A stretch of DNA of 64,000 nt from NCBI RefSeq assembly GCF_007673235.1, contig NZ_VDZH01000001.1:549261-613260 (forward strand). Reading direction: 5' to 3'. Below the pieces are notes generated by a model. It searched no databases and was not told the origin of the DNA. It was given only the letters and a program-made list of their open reading frames with translations. Positions 25,780-33,917 of this stretch are shown piece after piece; within the stretch, counting starts at the first letter, position 1; each line of letters opens with the position of its first letter. The stretch comes from Curtobacterium pusillum (GTDB lineage Bacteria > Actinomycetota > Actinomycetes > Actinomycetales > Microbacteriaceae). Both the position numbers and the translations under genes were made by a program.

Positions 25780-27177
25780 TCAGCTCGACGTCGAGGCGAG
25801 CTGGCTGGCGAGCCAGCTCGACTGGGACTGGAGTTTGCTCAGGCTGGTCTCGAGCGACGAGTACAGCGTCTGCAACGAGGCGCGGCGTGCGGTGAGCCGG
25901 TCGGTCCAGCTGTCGATCTGGGTGGTGAGGTCCTTCGCAACCGCCTGCCGGCCGGTGATGCTCGTGGTGATCGAGCCGTCGTACTTGTCCGAGGCCGCGG
26001 TGGCCGCCGCGCCGACGTTCGCCGCCACGCCGGAGAGCATCGCCTGGGTGCCCTGGGGGTCTGTTGCGAGTGCCTTCTGGAAGACGTCGGCGTCGAACGT
26101 GAAGTCGCCGTCCTTCGTGATCACGATGCCGATCGACGACGGCGACTTGCCGCCCACCGGTGCGGACATCGTGCTGGTCAGGCGCTGCACGACGTCCCGG
26201 GTGGTCCCGTCGCCGGAGAGCACCCCGGCGGTCGTCGTCGTGGTCCCGTTCGTCGGGCTGGTGGTGCTCGTGACCGCGGTGTTCGAGCCGTAGTACGCCG
26301 TGACCGCGTTCATCGCGTCGACGAGGCCGGACGCGACGGCCTGGGCCTTGGTGGTGTCCTGTGCGACGCCGACGGTGACGGACTCGGTGGTCGGCTTCGT
26401 CACCGTGACGGTGAGGCCGGGCACGAGGTCGGTGAAGGTGTTCGTCGCGCTCGTGACGACCTGCTCGGCGGCGGTGCCGGCCCAGAGCGTGACGCTGGCG
26501 TCCTTCGCCTGCGTCACGACGGCCGCTCCGGTCTCGGTCAGGACGTTCGTGGCGGAGCCGGCGGTCACCTCGGCACCGGTCCCCCGGTACACCTGGAACG
26601 CACCGGCCGCGCCGGTCTTCGCGGACGTCAGCTGGAGGCGGTAGAGCTTCGTGCCGTCGGTGTCGGTCCCCGCGGCGACCTTCGTCGCGGTGATGCCCGC
26701 CCCCGCCTTGTTGATCGCGGACACCGTGTCGTCGAGCGACCCCGACGCGGGCGTGACGGTCGTCTGCTTGCCGTCGGACCCGACGAGGGTGAGCGGTTCC
26801 GCCGAGGCGGACCACGCGGACGTCGCCGCGGTGACGCCGACCTGGGCGGAGGCGGTCGAGCCGACCGAGAACGTGATCGAGCCGGCGGTCGCGTTCGCGC
26901 CGGTCACCGCGGTGACCGCGGCCGACGAGCTCGTGGCGGTGAAGACGTCGAGCGACGTCGCCTTCCCGGCGGCAGCGGCCTTCGTGGCGAGGGTCTGCAC
27001 GAGGCTGTTGATCGTCTGCAGTGACGAGATGAACGAGTTCGTGCTGGTGAGCTTGTTCTTCAGCAGCGTCTGCGGGACGCCTTCGACACTCATCAGCGAG
27101 TTGATGAGGTCGGTCGTCTTGAGACCGCTGACGAGGCCGTCGATCGCGAGGCTGCTGGCCGATGACACGGAGGACAT
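25780..27177 (-). CDS. fliD: Flagellar filament capping protein FliD
   Basis: 465 residues. The N-terminus (IDGLVSGLKTTDLINSLMSV, then QTLLKNKLTSTNSFISSLQT) and the C-terminal helix (DLTTQIDSWTDRLTARRASL, QTLYSSLETSLSKLQSQSSW) are the FliD_N and FliD_C signatures. It caps the filament and guides flagellin folding at the tip. It lies 99 bp downstream of fliC, after a hairpin that may attenuate transcription. Confidence 0.95.
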   Translation of the reverse strand: MSSVSSASSLAIDGLVSGLKTTDLINSLMSVEGVPQTLLKNKLTSTNSFISSLQTINSLVQTLATKAAAAGKATSLDVFTATSSSAAVTAVTGANATAGSITFSVGSTASAQVGVTAATSAWSASAEPLTLVGSDGKQTTVTPASGSLDDTVSAINKAGAGITATKVAAGTDTDGTKLYRLQLTSAKTGAAGAFQVYRGTGAEVTAGSATNVLTETGAAVVTQAKDASVTLWAGTAAEQVVTSATNTFTDLVPGLTVTVTKPTTESVTVGVAQDTTKAQAVASGLVDAMNAVTAYYGSNTAVTSTTSPTNGTTTTTAGVLSGDGTTRDVVQRLTSTMSAPVGGKSPSSIGIVITKDGDFTFDADVFQKALATDPQGTQAMLSGVAANVGAAATAASDKYDGSITTSITGRQAVAKDLTTQIDSWTDRLTARRASLQTLYSSLETSLSKLQSQSSWLASQLASTSS

Positions 27178-27233
27178 CGAGGGCTCCTTGCCGTCGGAGG
27201 TGGTGGTGGTGGTCGGGTGCGGGCGACGCCGCC

Positions 27234-27260
27234 GCCCGGGACGCCTGAACGGTCCCGGGC
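27234..27260 (-). terminator. Hairpin between fliC and fliD
   Basis: Perfect 9 bp arms (GCCCGGGAC at 27234-27242, complement at 27252-27260) with a 9 nt loop, 17 bp after the fliC stop. It probably gives partial termination so that flagellin mRNA exceeds fliD mRNA. Confidence 0.65.
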
Positions 27261-27276
27261 AGCGACGTCAGGGGTG

Positions 27277-28134
27277 CTAGCGCAGGAGCGAGAGCACGCC
27301 CTGCGTGCTCTGGTTCGCCTGCGCGAGCATCGACGTGCCGGCCTGGCTGAGGATGTTGTCGCGCGTGTACTTGACCATCTCCTGCGCCATGTCGACGTCG
27401 GTGATGCGCGAACCGGCTGCGGTGAGGTTCTCCTTCGCCACGTTCGTCACGTTGATGGCGTGGTCGAACCGGTTCTGGACGGCACCGAGGGTCGAACGAG
27501 CGGTCGAGACGGCCTTGATCTGGTCGTCGATCGCGGTGATCGCGAGCTGCGCGTTCGCCGCGGTGTCGAACGCGATCTTCCCACCGGTGCCGGTCGTGAG
27601 GGCGTCGGCGACGTCCTTCACGTTGGCGCCGCTGAGGTCGACCTCGATCTGGCTCGACGTACCCGCGTTGGCGCCGACCTGGAACGTCAGCTTGCCGGTG
27701 TTGGTGTTGGCGGAGCCGTCGAGCAGGTTGATGCCGTTGAAGTTGGTCGACTCCGAGATGCGGGTCAGCTCCTTCTGGAGCTGGCCGACCTCGGTGTCGA
27801 TCGCGGTCCGCGAGTCGCCGTTGTTCGAGTCGTTGCCGGCCTGGACGGCCAGGTCGCGCATGCGCTGGAGGATCGAGTGGGTCTCGGTGAGGCCACCTTC
27901 AGCGGTCTGCACGACGGAGATGCCGTCCTGCGCGTTGCGGGCGGCGACCGTGAGGCCACCGACCTGGGACTTCAGCCCCTCGGAGATCGACAGACCGGCC
28001 GCGTCGTCGGCAGCACGGTTGATGCGGAGACCCGACGAGAGCTTCTCGAGGGACTTCGACAGGTCGTTCTGCGTCGCGTTGAGGTTCCGGTACGTGTTGA
28101 GTGCCGAGAGGTTGGTGTTGATGGACATACCCAT
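27277..28134 (-). CDS. fliC: Flagellin
   Basis: 285 residues, a short flagellin made mostly of D0/D1 domains. N-terminal signature INTNLSALNTYRNLNATQND, LEKLSSGLRINRAADDAAGL; C-terminal signature RSTLGAVQNRFDHAINVTNV, ENLTAAGSRITDVDMAQEMV, ending STQGVLSLLR. Only a small variable domain lies between. The start ATG has a strong GGAGG 7 nt upstream. It has its own FliA-type promoter and a downstream hairpin. FliW, a flagellin-binding protein, is encoded in the opposite-strand flgL operon. Confidence 0.97.
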   Translation of the reverse strand: MGMSINTNLSALNTYRNLNATQNDLSKSLEKLSSGLRINRAADDAAGLSISEGLKSQVGGLTVAARNAQDGISVVQTAEGGLTETHSILQRMRDLAVQAGNDSNNGDSRTAIDTEVGQLQKELTRISESTNFNGINLLDGSANTNTGKLTFQVGANAGTSSQIEVDLSGANVKDVADALTTGTGGKIAFDTAANAQLAITAIDDQIKAVSTARSTLGAVQNRFDHAINVTNVAKENLTAAGSRITDVDMAQEMVKYTRDNILSQAGTSMLAQANQSTQGVLSLLR

Positions 28135-28195
28135 GGTGGTTTCCTCCGTGAAATCTGGGTCTTGCGTCTGCCCGTCCGTGGGCTGACATGGGTGA

Positions 28196-28222
28196 CTCTC
28201 GGCCGGTCGGCCGGAGCCGTTA
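28196..28222 (-). promoter_or_regulatory. FliA/WhiG-type sigma promoter for fliC
   Basis: On the minus strand, TAAC (28219-28222), 15 nt spacer, GCCGAGAG (28196-28203), giving a leader of about 55 nt before fliC. It is the second of three sites with the same layout in the cluster. Confidence 0.82.
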
Positions 28223-28265
28223 GGGGATCGACGAGGTTTTCCGGTGAGATCGCCTCGTCGACGTC

Positions 28266-29081
28266 TCAGCTCGCCGCCACGACCGGAGTGGTGGCGTCGT
28301 GCACGGCGCGGGCGACACCGGCGGCGGCGTTCGTGGCGACCCGTGCCAGGTAGGCGCTCCGGCGCGCGGCCGTGGTGCGCGAGGCGGGCTCGGCAGCGGC
28401 CCCTCCGTCGCCGTAGTGCGCAGCGAGTCCGTCGCGGAGCAGGCGCATCGCCTCGGAGCGCTGCTGGGAGACGGCGGAGTGCGTGATGCCGAGCTCGGCG
28501 GCGACCTCGGTCACGGAGCGGTCGCCGAAGTAGACGTTCTCGACCACGTAGCGCATCCGATCCGGCAGCGCCTCGACGGCGGCGCGGAGGTAGCGACGCT
28601 TCTCCGCCTCGAGCAGGTCCTCGCCCGGCAGCGGCAGGTCGGCGGCCAGGGTGTCGTGCACCGTCTCGTCGATCGGGGTCACGGTGCGGGCGGCATCGCT
28701 CATCGCGTCGGAGGCGGTCTGCCGGTCCACACCCATGGCGTCGGCGATCTCCTGCACGCCGACGCTCCGGCCGAGGCGCGCGGAGAGGGCCTCCTGCGTG
28801 GCGAGGGTCTCCCGGATGCGCTTCCGCGTGCCGCGGGACGCCCAGTCGGCCGAGCGCATGTCGTCGGCGATCGCGCCCGTGATCCGGGTCCGGGCGTAGG
28901 CGCCGAACGGGACGCCGAGGTCGGGGTCGAAGGCCTCGGCCGCAGCGACGAGTGCGAGCGAACCGACGGCGGCGAGGTCGTCACGGTCGAGGTGGGTGGC
29001 ACGCGCTCGGACGTCGGCGACGATGTAGCCCACGAGCGGGAGGTGCTCCACGATCATCGCGTTGCGGTCGTTCCGGTCCAT
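28266..29081 (-). CDS. fliA: RNA polymerase sigma factor, FliA/WhiG type
   Basis: 271 residues. Sigma-70 region 2 is visible (NAMIVEHLPLVGYIVADVRA, LAAVGSLALVAAAEAFDP, GVPFGAYARTRITGAIADDM, with RSADWASRGTRKR typical of the flagellar/sporulation group), then region 3 (ARLGRSVGVQEIADAMGV) and region 4 (LPDRMRYVVENVYFGDRSVTE, GITHSAVSQQRSEAMRLLRD). A ~45-residue Ala/Arg-rich tail follows region 4. Start ATG 29081 has AGGGGA 5 nt upstream. It probably transcribes flgB, fliC and flgN from the TAAC-N15-GCCGA sites; no anti-sigma FlgM was found here. Confidence 0.92.
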   Translation of the reverse strand: MDRNDRNAMIVEHLPLVGYIVADVRARATHLDRDDLAAVGSLALVAAAEAFDPDLGVPFGAYARTRITGAIADDMRSADWASRGTRKRIRETLATQEALSARLGRSVGVQEIADAMGVDRQTASDAMSDAARTVTPIDETVHDTLAADLPLPGEDLLEAEKRRYLRAAVEALPDRMRYVVENVYFGDRSVTEVAAELGITHSAVSQQRSEAMRLLRDGLAAHYGDGGAAAEPASRTTAARRSAYLARVATNAAAGVARAVHDATTPVVAAS

Positions 29082-29168
29082 GCTGATCCCCTGGTCGACT
29101 GACGTGACTGACCCGTCCCTGGGCGCGGCGGACACCGGCCTCGGATGGCCGGTGCGTACGCCGAAGAC

Positions 29169-29190
29169 CCACCCGGTTCCTTCCGGGTGG
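29169..29190. promoter_or_regulatory. Hairpin in the sigma factor / flgN divergent region
   Basis: CCACCCGG and CCGGGTGG arms (8 bp) around a 6 nt loop, about 90 bp upstream of the sigma-factor start. The surrounding 420 bp (29082-29501) holds no convincing gene; it contains this hairpin, a family B half-site (29380-29392) and the flgN promoter. The hairpin may be a leader structure of the sigma-factor mRNA. Confidence 0.4.
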
Positions 29191-29427
29191 TGCACGTCCG
29201 CGCCCCTGCGACGCGGTGCGGGTGTCCCCCGCCGTGCGGTTCGAATGTATCGGCTGGCAAAGCCCTGTACGGGTGCACAACCGTCCCCAATGCGGGGGTG
29301 AGAGGGTGTTTTCCCGGTCGGCATTTGGGGGGACACCGGGTGGGGAACGGGCGTTCTTGTCCCCCGCTCGGGGTGAATTCCTGGAGGCGCGGCTCGTGTC
29401 CGGCAGACGCAGTCGCCAGAGCGGCGC

Positions 29428-29454
29428 TTACGTCCGCGACCGGCGACCCGATAG
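29428..29454 (+). promoter_or_regulatory. FliA/WhiG-type sigma promoter for flgN-flgK-flgL-fliW
   Basis: TTAC (29428-29431), 15 nt spacer, CCCGATAG (29447-29454), 47 bp before the flgN start. It differs slightly from the other two sites (TAAC...GCCGANAG) but keeps the spacing and the CCGA core. Confidence 0.7.
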
Positions 29455-29501
29455 GTCCCGGTGTCCGCAGGATGACCGACACACCCCACCGGGAGGAGAC
29501 G

Positions 29502-29987
29502 ATGAGCGTGAACGAACTGTCCGCCGTGCTCTGGCGCGAACGCGAACTGCTCGAGCTGCTCACCTTCAAGCTCGAGGAGGAACAGCTGCTCCTCGCGGCC
29601 GGACGCTCCCGCTGGGTCTCGCACGCCAGCCGCGAGGTCGAACAGGTCCTCGAGCGCCTCCGCAGCACCGGGCTCGAGCGCGCAGCGTCGAGCGCCGAGG
29701 TCGCCGAGGAGTGGGGTGTCCCCACCGACGCACCCCTGCGCGAGGTCGTCGCCGCAGCCCCGAACGGCCCCTGGGGCGAGATCCTCGCCGCGCACCTCAC
29801 CGCCATGGTCGAGCTGACCACCCAGATCGGCTCCCTCCGCGACGAGAACGACCGCTTCCTCCGGGCCGCCGCACAGGCGACCGAGGAGACCCTCGCCGGA
29901 TCCGTCACGGGCGCCGCCACGTACGACGCCTCTGGTGCCTCGGGTGCCGGCTCCGACGGCGCGCGGCTCTTCGAGGGGACCCTGTAG
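29502..29987 (+). CDS. flgN: FlgN family flagellar chaperone
   Basis: 161 residues, helical. The start of the protein (LSAVLWRERELLELLTFKLE, EEQLLLAAGRSRWV) has the FlgN pattern, and a long charged helix ends LRDENDRFLRAAAQATEETL. FlgN chaperones the hook-filament junction proteins FlgK and FlgL, which follow directly. Start ATG 29502 has GGGAGGAG upstream; the in-frame extension to 29145 lies in the promoter region and is rejected. Confidence 0.88.
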   Translation: MSVNELSAVLWRERELLELLTFKLEEEQLLLAAGRSRWVSHASREVEQVLERLRSTGLERAASSAEVAEEWGVPTDAPLREVVAAAPNGPWGEILAAHLTAMVELTTQIGSLRDENDRFLRAAAQATEETLAGSVTGAATYDASGASGAGSDGARLFEGTL

Positions 29988-29991
29988 CGCC

Positions 29992-31413
29992 GTGGTGAGC
30001 ACCTTCGGATCCCTCGCCACCGCCTACTCCGGCCTCGCGGCGGCCCGCGCCGGCATCGACGTCACCGGGCAGAACATCGCCAACGCCGGTACCGCCGGGT
30101 ACACGCGCCAGCGCGTCTCCCAGTCGTCGATCCCCGCCGCGCAGACCGGCTTCGTGCGAGGAACCGCCGCCCTCGCCGGGCAGGGGGTCTCGGTCGACGG
30201 CATCGCCCGCCTCGCCTCCCTGACGCTCGACGCCGGCGTCCGGGTGGCCTCCGGGTCCTCGGCCTACGCCGACGCCCGCGCTGCGGCACTGTCGGCGCTC
30301 GAGAACGGGCTGAACGAGCCCGGTGACGACGGCCTCGCCAGCAAGCTCGACGCCTTCTGGTCGTCGTGGAGCGAGCTGTCCACCCACCCCGACGACCCGG
30401 GTGCCGCCAGCGCGGTCATCGGCGCCGCGAAGACCGTCGCGAGTGCGCTCGCGAGCGGCTCCAAGGCGATCGACGCGCAGTGGTCCACCGTCCGCGGGAC
30501 CGTGGACGGCCAGGTGCAGCAGCTCAACAGCGCCGCCTCGCAGGTCGCCGACCTGAACGGACGGATCCGCACCGCCCTCGCCTCGGGAGGCAACGCCAAC
30601 GAGCTGCTGGACCAGCGCGACCAGCTCACCGAGCAGATCGCGTCCCTCGCCGGGGGCACCGTGCGCCAGAACTCCGACGGCACGGTCGACGTGCTGATCG
30701 GCGGCAACGCCATCGTCCAGGGCACCGACGCCCGCTCGGTCGCCCTCGGCGGCGGACAGCGACTGGCCGACGGAGCCGCCGTGACCCTGACCTGGACCTC
30801 GGGGACGGCCGGCGCGGTGTCCCTGTCCGGCGGCTCGATCGGCGGGAACCTCTCGCTCCTCGCACCCGTCACCGCGAACGGGACCGGCGGTGCCCTGGCC
30901 GAGGCCTCGGCGTCGTACGACCAGGTCGCGACGAAGCTCGCCACCGCGGTCAACGCCGTGCACGCCACCGGGACGACCCCGACCGGGGCGACGGGCAGCC
31001 CGTTCTTCTCGCTCGCTGCCGGCGTGCCGGCCGCCCAGGGCCTCGGCGTCGTCCCGACCGACGGCAGCGGACTGGCGACGCGGAACGCGGCGGGGGAACT
31101 CGACGACTCGTTCGCCGACGCGCTCTCGCGACTCGGCACGGCGTCCGACGGCGCTGACCGCTCCTGGGCGACCTTCGTGGCGGGGGTGGGCACTGCCTCC
31201 CGGTCGGCCTCGTCGGAATCGACGCTCACCGGACTCGCCCTGACCAACGCGCGCACGCAGCAGCAGTCGAGCGCCGGTGTGGACCTCGACGAGGAGAACG
31301 TGAACCTGCTGAGCTACCAGCACGCGTACCAGGGCGCCGCGCGCGTCCTGACCGCCGTCGACGAGATGCTCGACACCATCATCAACCGCACCGGCATCGT
31401 CGGGAGGGGCTGA
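29992..31413 (+). CDS. flgK: Flagellar hook-associated protein FlgK (HAP1)
   Basis: 473 residues. N-terminal rod/hook motif (FGSLATAYSGLAAARAGIDV, TGQNIANAGTAGYTRQRV) and C-terminal motif (VDLDEENVNLLSYQHAYQGA, ARVLTAVDEMLDTIINRTG). It forms the first junction ring between hook and filament. Two adjacent GTG codons (29992, 29995) can serve as start; the first is closer to the AGGGGA site. It starts 4 bp after flgN. Confidence 0.95.
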   Translation: MVSTFGSLATAYSGLAAARAGIDVTGQNIANAGTAGYTRQRVSQSSIPAAQTGFVRGTAALAGQGVSVDGIARLASLTLDAGVRVASGSSAYADARAAALSALENGLNEPGDDGLASKLDAFWSSWSELSTHPDDPGAASAVIGAAKTVASALASGSKAIDAQWSTVRGTVDGQVQQLNSAASQVADLNGRIRTALASGGNANELLDQRDQLTEQIASLAGGTVRQNSDGTVDVLIGGNAIVQGTDARSVALGGGQRLADGAAVTLTWTSGTAGAVSLSGGSIGGNLSLLAPVTANGTGGALAEASASYDQVATKLATAVNAVHATGTTPTGATGSPFFSLAAGVPAAQGLGVVPTDGSGLATRNAAGELDDSFADALSRLGTASDGADRSWATFVAGVGTASRSASSESTLTGLALTNARTQQQSSAGVDLDEENVNLLSYQHAYQGAARVLTAVDEMLDTIINRTGIVGRG

Positions 31414-31415
31414 CC

Positions 31416-32297
31416 GTGATCACCCGAGTGACCACCCAGATGTCCATGACGGCCGCCAGCGCGCGGCTGCAGGCCGGCGCTGCGAAGCTCGCGCAGCTGA
31501 CCGACCAGGCGACCACGCTGAAGAACATCCAGCGACCGTCCGACGACCCGGTCGGCACCGCCTCGTCGATGCAGGTCCGCAAGGAGCAGGCCGCCGCGGC
31601 GCAGTACACGCGCAACGCCGACGACGCCGTCGGCTGGCTCGCCACGACCGACAGCACCCTGTCGAGCGTGTACTCGGTGCTCAACAGCGTGCGGGACCTC
31701 ACCGTCCAGGCGGCGAACAGCGGCACCATGAGCGACACCGACCGCGACGCGTTCATCACCCAGTTCCAGTCCCTGAAGACCGAGCTCGAGTCGAAGGCGA
31801 ACGCCACGTACGGCGCCCGCTCGGTGTTCGCCGGGTCCTCGACGGCTGCGAACGCGTACGACCCCGCGACCGGGTGGGCGACCGCCGGCACCGACGTCAC
31901 CCGGCGCATCGGCGACGGCACGACCGTGCGGGTCGACACCGCGGGCACCGCCGTGTTCGGCTCCGGCAGCTCGTCCGTGTTCTCGATGATCGACTCGATC
32001 GTCGGCGACCTGCAGAACGGTGTGAACCTGAACCCGCGCATCGACGACATCGACGCCGCGATCGACACCGTCCGCGGCGTGCAAGCAGACGTCGGTGTCC
32101 GGCACGCGGCCGCCCTCGCCGCCCAGGACTCGCTGAAGAGCGCCACCGTGTCGCTCGAGAGCCGCCGCGCCGGCATCGAGGACAAGGACCTCGCGAAGGC
32201 CGTCCTCGACCTGCAGGTGCAGCAGACCAACTACCAGGCAGCCCTCGCCGTCACCGCGAAGGTCCTGCAGCCGACCCTGATGGACTACCTCCGATGA
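31416..32297 (+). CDS. flgL: Flagellar hook-associated protein FlgL (HAP3)
   Basis: 293 residues. N-terminal flagellin-like motif (ITRVTTQMSMTAASARLQAG, LKNIQRPSDDPVGTASSMQV) and a C-terminal helix (KDLAKAVLDLQVQQTNYQAA). It forms the second junction ring, next to the filament. GTG start with GGAGGGG at about 6 nt; overlaps fliW by 4 bp (ATGA). Confidence 0.95.
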   Translation: MITRVTTQMSMTAASARLQAGAAKLAQLTDQATTLKNIQRPSDDPVGTASSMQVRKEQAAAAQYTRNADDAVGWLATTDSTLSSVYSVLNSVRDLTVQAANSGTMSDTDRDAFITQFQSLKTELESKANATYGARSVFAGSSTAANAYDPATGWATAGTDVTRRIGDGTTVRVDTAGTAVFGSGSSSVFSMIDSIVGDLQNGVNLNPRIDDIDAAIDTVRGVQADVGVRHAAALAAQDSLKSATVSLESRRAGIEDKDLAKAVLDLQVQQTNYQAALAVTAKVLQPTLMDYLR

Positions 32298-32662
32298 GCA
32301 TCGACCTGACCTTCGCCGTCCCGCCGTTCGGCCTCGCGCCGGCAGACGTCTTCACCCTGACGCCGGTCGACGGTGCCGACGGTCTGTTCACCCTGGTCGG
32401 GGGTTCCTCGCGCCTGTTCGTGCTCGACGCCTCGGTGCACCTGCCTTCGTACTCCCCCGAGCTCACCGACGAGCAGGCCGCGGGGCTCGGGCTGACCTCG
32501 GCCGAGGACGCCATGCTGCTCGTCGTCGCGAACCCCGGCGAGTCCGGCACCACGGTGAACCTGCTCGCGCCGATCGTCGTGAACGCCCGGACCTCGGCCG
32601 GCGCCCAGCTCATCCTGGAGGACCAGGACCTGCCGCTGCGCGCGGAGCTCGCCCGGCGCTGA
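32294..32662 (+). CDS. fliW: Flagellar assembly factor FliW
   Basis: 122 residues. FliW pattern: LTFAVPPFGLAPADVFTLTP, LFVLDASVHLPSYSPEL, ALLLVVANPGES-like AMLLVVANPGESGTT, VNLLAPIVVNARTSAGAQLI. In Bacillus FliW binds flagellin and antagonises the translational repressor CsrA. No csrA gene is found next to it or anywhere in the window, which is unusual because the two are commonly adjacent. Confidence 0.93.
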   Translation: MSIDLTFAVPPFGLAPADVFTLTPVDGADGLFTLVGGSSRLFVLDASVHLPSYSPELTDEQAAGLGLTSAEDAMLLVVANPGESGTTVNLLAPIVVNARTSAGAQLILEDQDLPLRAELARR

Positions 32663-32691
32663 CGCGCGCGCGCGCCCGTTCCGACTCGGAA

Positions 32692-32802
32692 CGACAACTC
32701 CGCTGTCGTACGACATCGGAGTTGTCGCCGCTGCGCGTCTGCGACAGTTGCGCACGCTTGCCTGCGACAAGGCGGCTGTCGTGCGACATCGACGTTGTCG
32801 CA
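32692..32802. repeat. Intergenic palindromes, family D (tandem pair)
   Basis: Unit 1 (32692-32727): arms CGACAACTCCG / CGGAGTTGTCG around the self-complementary core TGTCGTACGACA. Unit 2 (32763-32802): TGCGACAA ... TTGTCGCA around TGTCGTGCGACA. They fill much of the 244 bp between fliW and the nuclease-like gene; a family B half-site follows at 32830. The layout resembles paired REP-type elements. Confidence 0.8.
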
Positions 32803-32906
32803 CGTTGTACCCGTGCCACCCCTCCACAGCCTGGAGGCACGGCTCACCATCCACAGATCAGCCCGGTTCCGCCGTGTGGTGCGGTCCACCGCGCCATGGT
32901 TGCGGC

Positions 32907-33857
32907 ATGCACGAACGAGTCCTCGCCGTCCCGCTCATCCGCACCGGCGGTCATCCGAGCGCAGAACGCCGTGCGCTGCAGCGCCAGGTCCACCGCGGCG
33001 AACTCGTCGCGACCCGGCCCGGAGTCCTCGCCCGTCCGGAACACCTCGAAGGGCTCCGGCCCGAGCACCACCACCTCCTGCTCCTCCGCGCGACGGCGCC
33101 GACGATCCATCCGCCGGTCGAGATCTCCCACCGGTCTGCGGCGGCGGTCCACGGGCTGCCCTTCATCGGACGACCTCCCGACCGCGTGGACGTCACCGAT
33201 CCGCGTCGCGGTCGCGGTGAGACCACTGCGTTGCTTCGCGTGCACGCGCCGGCCAGTTCGTCATCGTCACGATGGGACGGGTTCCCGCCGACCTTGCCTG
33301 GGGAGTTCGCCGGCGCTCAGGTGACCTCACTGGTGAGGACCATCATCGACGTCGCGTCGACCGTCGACCTCATCGACGCTGTCCCCATGATCGATGCCGC
33401 GCTGTACGACCGACGGGTCCTGCCCGCGATGCTCCACGACGAACTGGCTGCGCGACCGACCCGGGGCAGCGACAAGGCGGCGGTCGCAGTGGGGACGGGG
33501 TCGGCGGCATCGGGATCGCCCGCGGAGTCCGTCTGCCGTGTGCGCTTCCGGCAGCTCGGTGTCCCGGACCCGGTGCAGCAGCACGTGTTCGCCCGCCCCG
33601 GGGAGCGCACGGCGATCGTCGACTTCTGGTTCCCCGAGCACGGCGTCGTCGTCGAGGTGGACGGCCGGGCGAAGTACGAGGACGACGCGATGCTCGACGG
33701 TCGCTCGACGGCGGACGTGCACTGGCAGGAGAAACAGCGTGAAGACTTCGTCCGGTCCTTCCCCGAGGTGCGCACCGTCGTCCGGGTGACCTGGGCCGAC
33801 CTCATGGACCCGGATCGACTCCGCGTGAAGCTCCACCGCGCGGGGATCCCCTGCTGA
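32907..33857 (+). CDS. AbiEi-like / DUF559-type protein with a PD-(D/E)XK nuclease-like C-terminus
   Basis: 316 residues. The N-terminal part (RRALQRQVHRGELVATRPGV, EHHHLLLLRATAP, HRSAAAVHGLPFIG, QVTSLVRTIIDVA) has the layout of the large actinobacterial family often annotated as type IV toxin-antitoxin AbiEi-domain proteins. The C-terminal ~90 residues look like a Vsr/DUF559 endonuclease fold: IVDFWFPEHGVVVEVDGRAKY (candidate D, E and K residues) and WQEKQREDFVRSF. Its role is unknown; a true toxin-antitoxin or repair function is not shown. Start ATG 32907. Confidence 0.8.
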   Translation: MHERVLAVPLIRTGGHPSAERRALQRQVHRGELVATRPGVLARPEHLEGLRPEHHHLLLLRATAPTIHPPVEISHRSAAAVHGLPFIGRPPDRVDVTDPRRGRGETTALLRVHAPASSSSSRWDGFPPTLPGEFAGAQVTSLVRTIIDVASTVDLIDAVPMIDAALYDRRVLPAMLHDELAARPTRGSDKAAVAVGTGSAASGSPAESVCRVRFRQLGVPDPVQQHVFARPGERTAIVDFWFPEHGVVVEVDGRAKYEDDAMLDGRSTADVHWQEKQREDFVRSFPEVRTVVRVTWADLMDPDRLRVKLHRAGIPC

Positions 33858-33917
33858 TGACGCGCCGCACAGCACAGTCCGACGGAGCTCCCACCCGTGC
33901 GGCGTACCGTCGACCGC

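Noticed and set aside
29247..29254. GCCGATAC on the minus strand as a FliA-type promoter for the sigma-factor gene
   Set aside because: The region 15 nt upstream reads CCCG rather than TAAC/TAAA, so the -35 part is missing.
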